Assembly (NCBI GenBank): GCA_017311185.1 | Contig: JAESUZ010001058.1 | Coordinates: 868,001 to 932,000, forward strand | Direction: 5' to 3' | Length of the DNA: 64,000 bases | From: Proteles cristata cristata | Lineage: Eukaryota; Chordata; Mammalia; Carnivora; Hyaenidae | Made by a program: the position numbers and the translations under genes | Notes under the pieces: generated by a model | What the model was told of the DNA's origin: nothing | The model's database searches: none | Seen by the model: the letters and a program-made list of their open reading frames with translations, nothing else | Shown: in pieces, positions 56,207-64,000 of the stretch | Layout of the letters: each line of letters starts with the position of its first letter | Position numbering within the stretch: the stretch's first letter is position 1

Positions 56207-56431
56207 TTATTCTTTTTTTTTTTTTCAAATGTTTTTTATTTATTTCTAGGAGAGAGAGAGACAGCGTGAGCAGGGGAGGGTCAGAGAGAGAGGGAGTCAC
56301 AGACTGAACAGGCTCCAGGCTCTGAGCTGGCAGTCAGCACAGAGCCCGACGCGGGGCTCGAACCCACGAACCGCGAGATCATGACCCAAGCGAAAGTCGG
56401 ACGCTTAACTGACTAAGCCACCCAGGCGCCC
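56207..56431 (-). repeat. Can-SINE, young felid type B, inverted
   Basis: T-run, AGGGTCAGAGAGAGAGGGAG, CTCTGAGCTGGCAGTCAGCA, CCGACGCGGGGCTCGAACCC, CGAAAGTCGGACGCTTAACT, CCACCCAGGCGCCCC. Exact duplications CTCAAGCTTTTTCTT at 56192-56206 and 56432-56446. Nearly complementary to the copy at 55127. Confidence 0.97.
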
Positions 56432-56446
56432 CTCAAGCTTTTTCTT

Positions 56447-56699
56447 ATTAAGAGTGAGATACTCATGATTCTTGACGTGCATGAAAGAAAACAATGGACC
56501 GGGACGCGTCTGTCCTTGGTTTCAGCACCCCTCTCTTTTGAGAGCTACCACCCTTGAAGGTGGATGGCTTCGTCTTGTTGTTTTTAGGTACTGGGGACCA
56601 TTTACCGTGAATATGCAAGCTCGTTTATTTATGACCCTTCAGATCACAACTCTGTTCTCTGCATTTCAAGGTAATATCTAGTTATGTAACAGATTAATT
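56447..56699. other. Nothing firmly recognised
   Basis: Single-copy DNA between two repeats. Confidence 0.4.
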
Positions 56700-57080
56700 C
56701 TGCTGTGATATGGCACATCATAGAAAACTCAGCTCAAATTGGCTTCAGTGAAAAGGGGAATTTATTTGTTTCTGTTCCTGAAGAGTATCTGGCTTCAGGA
56801 ATGGTTTTTATTAGGTTTCAGTCTTTCTCACCACATCAATAATCTCTCTTTTCTTCTGTGTTGCTTAATTTACAGGCAGGCTTTCTCCCTGTGGTGACAA
56901 AAATGGCTGCCATGAGCCCAAGACTCCTCTGTTTTCAGCTAAATAATCACAGCCCAAAGAAACCATCCCTTTCTATTTCAGCGAAGTCTTGAGGCTGATT
57001 CTCATTGGACCTCTTTGGGTCACATGTCATACTTGCACCACTGAACTTTCCACAGGGGAATGGACCAGGCTAACTGGTCA
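56700..57080 (-). repeat. Ancient repeat, paired with 25455-25890
   Basis: AAAACTCAGCTCAAATTGGC, GGGGAATTTATTTGTTTCTG, ACAGGCAGGCTTTCTCCCTG, TGGTGACAAAAATGGCTGCC, CTCATTGGACCTCTTTGGGT and CACATGTCATACTTGC. The block order is shared with 25455-25890. Orientation is arbitrary. Confidence 0.55.
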
Positions 57081-57256
57081 AACTGGTGACCTCTTATCCC
57101 CCAGAAACACATGATGTGGGAGGTGATCCATCAACTCATGTGGCTCAAGAGAGAGCCGGGGGGCCGGGGGGAGGGTGGCTCCAGAGTAACACCAGGTACT
57201 GTTATTAGAAAGGAGGACAGTTTTCGGCAGACAAAACCAGCAGTTAGAATTACAAC

Positions 57257-57650
57257 AGTGGATTTCAATCTCACAGTGCGCTGTAGTCACCTGGGGGAAT
57301 GTTCATACAAGACCGCCGCAAGTAGTGATTTGCTTGGTCCCAGGTGTGGCCTGGACATCAGTAGTAGTTTATTTTATTAAAAAGTAACTTTTTTTTATGT
57401 CTTTATTTTATTTTGAGAGACAGAGAGCAAGTGGGGGAGGGGCAGAGAGAGGGAGACACAGAATCTGAAACAGGCTCCAGGCTCTGAGCTGTCAGCACAG
57501 AGCCCGATGCTGGGCTCAAACCCACGGACTGTGAGATCATGACCTGAGCCCAAGCCGGACACTTAACTGACTGAGCCACCCAGGCACCGGTAGTAGTTTA
57601 AACTCTCCAGATCATTCTAACAAATAGCTAAGTCAAAGAATTGCTGCAGT
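57257..57650 (+). repeat. MER5 DNA transposon split by a SINE
   Basis: GTGGATTTCAATCTCACAGT, GCGCTGTAGTCACCTGGGGG and TGGCCTGGACATCAGTAGTA precede the SINE. CTCCAGATCATTCTAACAAA follows it. Confidence 0.75.
57372..57589 (-). repeat. Can-SINE, felid type A, inverted, in MER5
   Basis: T-rich tail, GTGGGGGAGGGGCAGAGAG, GCTCTGAGCTGTCAGCACAG (no insertion), end CCACCCAGGCACC. Exact duplications GTAGTAGTTTA at 57361-57371 and 57590-57600. Last SINE before the right-hand SINE-free region. Confidence 0.95.
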
Positions 57651-57962
57651 AGGGTGAGTAAGAGCTAATTAAGCCTTAACCCTGGGGAATGCCTTGAAGT
57701 GCTATTGGTCACTCTAAAGGACTGCATCTCTCAGGGTAGAGTTTTCAACACTGGAGAAAGGCATGGGTCAGTGTGGTGCAGTAGATATGGGAGTGAACTG
57801 GGGTAGGCAGACAGGAAGCTCTGATTGCCCCCAATTCAAACTATATTAGCAACCATCTGCTGTGTACACAAGCTGCCAGCCATGATGACAAAAATTAAAT
57901 TCTGAGAAACCTTTTGCTCCCCAAAGCCAAGGAACCCATTTAATGACACCTCCAATTACAGA

Positions 57963-58532
57963 ATGACAACTACAATGTTAGCTACCCTGTCAGATCCCAC
58001 TACACCCATGGTCAAGTGTAGAGACCCTTGGGGGGGGGGGGTCCCTGGCATCATTCAACCTGTTACGTCCATGCCTGACTCCCCTGCCCCCCATCAGAGG
58101 GGGGTGGAACAGCCATCGCATCCTTGCTTCTGCAGAGTGCTTTCTCCCAGCTGGTTGGAGGAGGCAGATTCTCCTCATCTTTCTAGTGAGGAAAAGTTCT
58201 GGCCAATCACAAGAAGCCAACTCGAGACTGCAAATGTGGGGATGAGATGGCAAAATCTGTTTTTGGAGCTGCAAGAGACACTCCTTTCCTTGCGCAGAGC
58301 TGCCCCAGAAAGCTTGTTTGTCAGGTGGGAGCTGGCAGCTGTTCACCACCCCGCCCTGGGGTGGGGGTTTCAGAGGCTTCTGGCTGCCTGGGTACCTGCA
58401 CCCAGAATTCCACATGTGCCTTTACAGGGTCCAGGCCCTGAACACATTACAATGTGGGGCTTCCCCCAGAACTTCTGTTTTGGAGAAACCAGGAGTGGAG
58501 AATGCTCAGGGATTGGCAGTGGAGTGCAGTAA
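57963..58532 (+). other. Open frame of 189 codons, coding status doubtful
   Basis: This is the longest frame outside CpG islands and microsatellites. A 141-codon frame lies opposite it (57990-58415). It crosses a G-run at 58030-58041, is Pro/Gly/Ser-rich and matches no domain I know. Without a splice context or homologue I regard it as chance. Confidence 0.12.
58030..58041 (+). repeat. G homopolymer
   Basis: An uninterrupted run of 11-12 G. Length is likely polymorphic and error-prone. Confidence 0.9.
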
Positions 58533-58559
58533 GCAAGGTAATGGATTGACAAAACAAGC

Positions 58560-58650
58560 CCCTAACACATGGATTCCTGTTCCATCTTCCTCTACTTAGA
58601 TGACAAGGCCTCCCTGAACCTCAGTTTCCTTATCTGTAAAATGGGAGGCT
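58560..58650 (+). repeat. MIR SINE 3' core
   Basis: GCCTCCCTGAACCTCAGTTT, CCTTATCTGTAAAATGGGAG. Confidence 0.75.
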
Positions 58651-59074
58651 GGGTTTGAGAATCCCCCAGACTCTGCAGACTCTGAGGTTATGATGGGAGG
58701 GACCACCAACCTACTTTGCTTTTGGGGCAACTAATGGTGTAAAGCTAGTGGAGTGTGTATGGTCCCTGCCATTTTAAAGAGTGAGACAGCCCCTTTCCTC
58801 CCCATCCTTTCCTTTCCTCTTTGTTCTTTTCTTCCCCTCTGAACATCATCACTATCCTTCTAGGAGCAAAAACACTGCGGATGATGCCCCAAGTGAGGGG
58901 CCGCTAAGCCAAGTCTTCGCATATACCCACGGCTTTAATTCCTGTATCACGCAGGGAGATGGTTTGCACTTTTGCAGACATGGAGGCTCTAGTCTCTGTT
59001 CTTCTCTCCTGCCCCGACTCCCTCCTCCCCCCTCCCTCTCCCTTCCCTCCTCTGCTGTTTACTGATCCCCCAAG

Positions 59075-59735
59075 TCGTGATGACGTGCCAAGCACGGTGC
59101 CAAGTGCGAGGGCCCCCGAATTCATCAGGGGGCGGATTAGAAAGCTCTGCCCTGACCGAGTCTCCTGGGGCAGATGTGGAAATAAACAAACAGTGACTGT
59201 ACAGCGACAATACAGGGCCCCGAGGGCTCCCGCGGAAATGAGCACCGGCTCTTCGGAAAGCCCACAGGAGGACCCCTGGCCCAGCGGATGCCTCGCCGGC
59301 TCCCCTCGCCTCCCAAACAGATCGCAGGGGTGCTGGGGAGGCGCGGCCCCAGCCCCGCCCGCCGCCAGCCCAGCCTGTGCCGCAGTGAGTCCGGAACCCC
59401 GCCTCCCGGCCTGCTCCCCGCGAACGAATCACCGCCACCCAAGTCACTGCGGCACAGCCCGCCTGAGCCGTCCCGCCCACGCCCTCGCGGGGTTCCCGCC
59501 CCTCCCCCCGCACCCCCCCTCCCCCGGGGCCCTGCTAGCGCCTCGCCTCCCGCGCCCTCGCCTTCTGCTCGCCCGGGGGAGCTGGCTCCCCGACCTTGCG
59601 TCCGCAGCCCCAGCCGCGGCTGCTGGAGGAAGGCCGAGGGGGTGCGGGTGGCTGCCCTGCTGGAGGGGGGCGCTCGCAGAGCTGCAGTGCTCCTTTGCAT
59701 CAGGAAGGCTGCCCGGGGAAAGGGGAGAAACCGAA
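59075..59735. promoter_or_regulatory. Second CpG island / putative promoter
   Basis: Very GC-rich with dense CpG (GCGCGGCCCC, CCCGCCCGCCGCC), GC-box-like stretches and a TGACGTG near 59090. An AP-1 site (TGACTCA, 59745-59751) and GGTGAAATG follow. Frames of 160-262 codons on both strands reflect the lack of stops. Splice-donor candidates are GCA|GTGAGT at 59383 (plus) and CAG|GTGACC at 59967 (plus). Neither settles the direction. No SINE lies between 57.6 and 64 kb. Confidence 0.8.
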
Positions 59736-59751
59736 ATGGTGAAATGACTCA

Positions 59752-60489
59752 GGATTCTCGAAGGAGCTAAGCACAGCGAGTGCGGAGGGTTCGCTCCAGA
59801 AGGAGGGCTGGGACCAGAGGGGCCTTGCCGGTCTCTTGAGTGTCATACGCAGGGGGCTCTGCCCCAACCCTGAGGTCGAATTTCTGTGGGAGAGTAGAAG
59901 TGCAGTAATAATGTATAGCTCTAAAAATATCAAACTGATGTATTCGGATGAATTCACACCAAGCAGGTGACCCAGAAAAAAGAAATAAGATCTGAAAGTC
60001 TTGAGCATCCGCAGAATAATCGCTCTGTTGGGTCAAGGCCCAGTGCCTTAAGCCTCCTGGTCTTTCCAGATGACTTTTTGGGAAGAACGGCTGGTGGCGG
60101 GATGGAAGTGAAAAGCAGCAAATAGAGTCATTTGGGTCTGAAACCACTTAAAGGGTCCTTCTCTGAAAATCCACCCTGATGTTGGGAGGGGGACTGGAGG
60201 TCGGGTCACCAGGTTTTAAAGGACCTCCTGCTGTGTCTGGACTCTGTCTTTCCCTAGTCACTGGCAAGCTAATGGCAGGGGAATGGCGCAGCCTTGGGCC
60301 ACCAGGATGAAAGACCTACCTCAGGTCTAGATGTGCGTCACCAAGATGGGCTGTGACTTGCTCAGCAAAGTATGTAAGAGGATCTCAGCTCATAGAGGGG
60401 CGGTGGGAAGCCTACTTTGTTTCCCTAATCACTACCAGCTTGCTTCCAGATAAGGAAAAGGCTGACCTGCCTTCATAGAGCAGCCAAAG
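59752..60489. other. CpG-island shore, nothing else recognised
   Basis: CpG density falls off. A minus-strand donor match GAG|GTAGGT lies near 60318. Confidence 0.4.
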
Positions 60490-60995
60490 TTATGTTCCTG
60501 GAAACCAAGTTGGATCATAATGCCACCACCTCAGATGCCACCAGTGGCTTCCCATCCCAAGTTATCACCAACCCTAAAGGTCCCTCCATGATGGCGGTTA
60601 CCTCTCACCTCCTCCTTTTCCACTCTCTTTCCTTCCTCCCTCTGCTCCAGCTACACTGCCTCACTCTCTGTTCTTTGAATGCACTAGGCTCCCCCTACCT
60701 CAGGGCCTTCCCACATGCTGTGCCCTTCACCAACAATTCTTTTCCCCCAGGTATTTATCGAAAAAGACCACCTATCCAAAATAGTGTCCTGTGCACAGCA
60801 CCTCTGCTCTCCATCTCTGCAAGTTTCCTTACTGTCTTCCTGTCCTCCTTATATGCTTATTTATTTATCATCAATCTCCCCTAGTATGTGGGTTCCGTGA
60901 GGGCAAGAACTTTGTCTTGTGGACTGTTCTAATTCCTAGTGCCTGACACATTGTAGGTGCTCAGTAATTATTTGTGGAAAGAATGAGGTTGGAAT
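60490..60995 (+). repeat. L2 LINE 3' end
   Basis: CCAGTGGCTTCCCATCCCAA, CTCTGCTCCAGCTACACTGC, CTACCTCAGGGCCTTCCCAC, ACAGCACCTCTGCTCTCC, GAGGGCAAGAACTTTGTCTT, AGTGCCTGACACATTGTAGG, TGCTCAGTAATTATTTG. One of the best preserved L2 ends here. The 130-codon frame at 60492 is a remnant of it. Confidence 0.88.
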
Positions 60996-63054
60996 AGGTC
61001 AAGGAATTTGCTTGACACAGTTAGTGGAACAGCTAGGAGCTGAACCCTCATCACCTCCTCCTGACCTAGAACTTTTTGACTCTCTTATGCTTAAGCCGGT
61101 TATTTGGAAATGACCTCAAAGTGGAATCAGATTGGACAGTGGCTGCTAAGCGAGCTGGATACCTTCTTAAGATGGGGTTTTTCAGGTCTTCCAAACGTTC
61201 CATCGCTCTGTAATGTAAATGTCTATAAAGGTATGTTCCAGTAGATATTGAGCGGTTTGTGATGTGGTGCCAACCTTGGGTTTCCCCTGACATTTCTTCT
61301 TTAGTCCACCTTTGAAGGTATGGCTGAAAGCTGAGGTTTGTAGAGTTTAGGGCTTTTGTACTGAAGTTCATCATACCCACTAAGGCTGGAGCTATTTTTT
61401 GGAAGAGTGAATCCTGCTAACTGAGCCCAGAATCATAAGATCTGTATCAATGTGATGGAATATCACTGACAGTCATTTGGGCAATTATGGGCTTTCTAAG
61501 TGAATCAGTCTTCTTGTGGCCATTTTTTTTTTTTGAGCCATAACAACTATTTTCTTAGCAATTATCTATTTTTCTCTTCTAAGTTTGAAAATTATAAAGG
61601 ATGTCCAAGAGTTTCAGCAGTGCTACTACTTTTTAAAATAGCACAATTCAAAGAAGTAACTTCCAGAGTTGGAGACAGGAAAACTGGGTTTCCATCTTGT
61701 CTGCTCTCTACACCAGCTCTGTGACCCTCTTTGTATTCCAAGTCGTCATTTGAACGGGTGGGGTTGTGCTATCCACCTGAGAGCACTGTGGTAAGGGTCA
61801 GAGGAGTGAGTGTACAATAAAGTGTTTTGTAAGCAGTACAACACTGGGTAGAACACTCTGCCCTGCATGATGCTGTTAGAAAGAATATTAAAAAGAAAAC
61901 TAAGAATTAAAGTCTAGCCTAGCTGCAGACAGGGTGAGGGCTATACAAAATATAGTGCCTTGGGGCACATTAAAAATGGGGCTGAGAACTCAAATGGAAA
62001 ATCTGCAGATATCAAGAGTCAAGTCTGAAATAAGCACTGTGCCAGAGACTGGGGGGGAGTGTGGGGAGTGTGATCAGTGAACAAATTTGGAGATTTGTGA
62101 TGGCTGAATCATAGAGCTGGAACCAGTGGGAGTTGGAGGGAGCAGACAAATGGATGACTTTTGATCAAACAGAGATGGAACAGAGTGGAAAGATGGAAGG
62201 TTGGGCCGGGCAGATGCAAGTTCCTATCTTCTCCCCTTCTTTCATTTGGCAAATATTGTTGAGTGCTGTCCAGGTGTGAGGCATAGTTTTTCCATCATCT
62301 CCGGGAAACTGTCCTCAGATAACTGATGATTAGCCAAGTCTTTCTTCTGTAAGCAGGCTGGTATTGATACACCCTCCCCCAACCACTCCAGCTTGGAATA
62401 GCTGTTGAAAGAATAGAGGATTTGAAGGTCTTAAACACCTAGAAGAGCATATAACTTTCTATAGATGGAAGTCTGCTGCAGACGAATTGGATATTATGAT
62501 GCATCCAACAAAACTAAGCTGGCCGAATCAGACCAAATAAATATCCAATCTTACCCTTGATTTATCTATTTATTCATTACCTATACTATATTTTCTACCA
62601 GTTGCCTGCCTCTGTGTTGTCTGTTTTAGTCAATAAGCCACTAGGGGATGGACAGTCTGTCTTCCTAAAACATTCAGCACGAGGTCACCATGTAAAGAAG
62701 TTTATGGGAAATATTGTCTAAAGACCATGTGTTTTCTCTAACATGCTAATTATAAAATAGCCTTCAAATGTCCAGAGTTTTTAATCATTCAAATAAACAT
62801 TTATTTGGTTCTTACAGTGTTCTCTTTTGTGGGAGTAACTTCACCTACCTTGTTTTTACTACCATCGGGCTCCTTAATAATAGTTTTTAATAATCCTAAA
62901 ATGATACAATCCTGATATTGAAACTCTTACTAATCTAAGAGTTAAGCAGTGGCAGATTCACTGCCTAGAAAAAAACCAGAGAGAAAGATAACAAAGGGCA
63001 GGCCTTCTTTGGATGGAATTGGAAGTGGGAAGATGAAAGAGAAGTAACAGATCA
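60996..63054. other. Mostly unassigned; weak MIR and L2 traces
   Basis: 61660-61735 (GGAGACAGGAAAACTGGGTT, CTCTGTGACCCTC) may be MIR. 62240-62290 (TTCATTTGGCAAATATTG, GTGAGGCATAG) may be L2. Otherwise single-copy. Confidence 0.4.
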
Positions 63055-63440
63055 GTTGGTTATTGCTATATAACAAATCAGCCCGGAACTAAGTAGTTTC
63101 AGACAATTTTTTTTCTTGCTTATGTGTCACTGGTTGGATGGAAGTTGGTTGGTCTAGGCTGCGTTTCAGATGGACTCAGCTTAAAGCTGCAGATTGGGTC
63201 TATATTTGTACACATGTCTTTTTCCTTGGCTCAGTTAGCAGCTTTGGGCAGGTAATAGGAATACAAGAGGGCAAACCCAACTACACAAGTTCATTTCAAG
63301 GCTTTGCTTGCATCATGCTTGCTAACATTTCATTGGGTGAAGCAAATCATATTGCCACATCCATCACCAGAGTAGCAGGGAACTGTATTTTGCCTCTAGC
63401 TGGAGGAAATGTAAAAGGTCCTGGGGACAAGGAGAGGTGA
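63055..63440 (-). repeat. MLT1-type LTR, inverted
   Basis: GATCAGTTGGTTATTGCTAT, ATAACAAATCAGCCCGGAAC, TAAGTAGTTTCAGACAAT, CAAGGCTTTGCTTGCATCAT, TTGGGTGAAGCAAATCATAT follow the inverted MLT1 order. The 100-codon frame at 63138 lies within it. Confidence 0.7.
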
Positions 63441-63649
63441 AGCACTAGTATCATTAATGCATAATTAGAATCTAATTTCTGTATTTGGAATGTTTCCAGA
63501 ATATGGGAATATTGCTTTATTCCACCCCCTGATGTTCTAACTCATTAAAGCAGTTAATCCATGGATTAGGCTGTTCTAGCAGCAGTTGGAATTCTTCCCC
63601 AGTGAAGGCTCTTTTGGCTGTTGATTCGTTGGCAAATGCTAGCTCAGAT

Positions 63650-63880
63650 GGATCACTAGACATAGAATCAAAAAGTCTTGGGTTCAAGTCCCAGTGGCAC
63701 CACTTACCATCTGCACATCCCAAAATGATCATTTAACCTCACTGAGCCTCCATTTCCTCATCTGTAAAATGAGGATAAGAATTCATGCTCAATTTATCTC
63801 ATAAGATTGCTATAAAGATCCAATCAAATGAGATCATAAGTATGAAACTGTTCTGTAAACTGGAAATAACTTCACTTACA
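63650..63880 (+). repeat. MIR SINE
   Basis: AATCAAAAAGTCTTGGGTTC, AAGTCCCAGTGGCACCACTT, ACCATCTGCACATCCCAAAA, CTCATCTGTAAAATGAGGAT, AAGATTGCTATAAAGATCCA, TCTGTAAACTGGAAATAAC. Nearly full length. Confidence 0.9.
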
Positions 63881-64000
63881 AGTATTATTGTGGGGCAAAG
63901 AGATCAGAACCTTCTTCTGGGTACTGTTTGTGTTAGAGATTTCTAGAAGTCCTTCTTCTTAACCAGTTTCACTGATGGTACATTACTGTTGCGCCCTCAG

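Noticed and set aside
58959..59770. Open frames of 160-262 codons on both strands in the second CpG island
   Set aside because: All three frames on both strands are open because the DNA is GC-rich. Pro/Ala/Arg-rich translations with no domain and no splice support.

Overview
This is nuclear DNA from a carnivoran mammal, most likely a cat (Felidae). The best evidence is 23 copies of the tRNA-Lys-derived Can-SINE. Many have the feliform body, in which the tRNA-like head is followed by GTGCTGACAGCTCAGAGCC and a CT-rich tract. The rest of the window is made of older mammalian repeats (L1M, L2, MIR, MER5, MLT1/MaLR-type LTRs, a DNA transposon), microsatellites and AT-rich single-copy DNA. I found no complete protein-coding gene, no tRNA or rRNA gene, no CRISPR array and no prokaryotic feature. 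Long open frames lie in CpG islands, SINEs or microsatellites, or have no family signature I recognise.

Layout. 0-9.8 kb: single-copy DNA with one SINE and a few MIR/L2 relics. 9.8-11.1 kb: a CpG island carrying the only convincing gene signal, a minus-strand core promoter (TATA-like TATTAAAAG plus a perfect CRE, TGACGTCA) followed by a predicted non-coding first exon that ends at a consensus splice donor (AAG|GTAAGG). 11.1-14.7 kb: upstream DNA with a perfect CArG box, a MEF2-like site, a second TATA-like box, a 16-bp palindrome and AT-rich blocks that look constrained. 1.7-16.6 kb contains no SINE. 15-24 kb: repeat-rich, with an L1M 5' half. 24-57 kb: dense SINEs, LTRs, MIR, L2, L1 3' ends and purine microsatellites, including about 330 bp of GGAA/GA/GAAA. 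57.6-64 kb: again SINE-free, with a second CpG island at about 59.08-59.73 kb whose gene I could not identify.

Interpretation. The window probably holds the 5' end of one gene transcribed leftward from about 10.79 kb, with the rest of that gene beyond the left edge, plus a second promoter near 59.4 kb of unknown direction. I could not name either gene. No novel protein system is visible. The points most worth a second look are the promoter with alternative start signals, the SINE-free domains, the linked SINE subfamily markers, a SINE with a 3'-transduction-like tail, nested LTRs, and a near-identical inverted SINE pair. Repeat boundaries were read by eye. They are good to a few bases where duplicated target sites are given and to tens of bases elsewhere.
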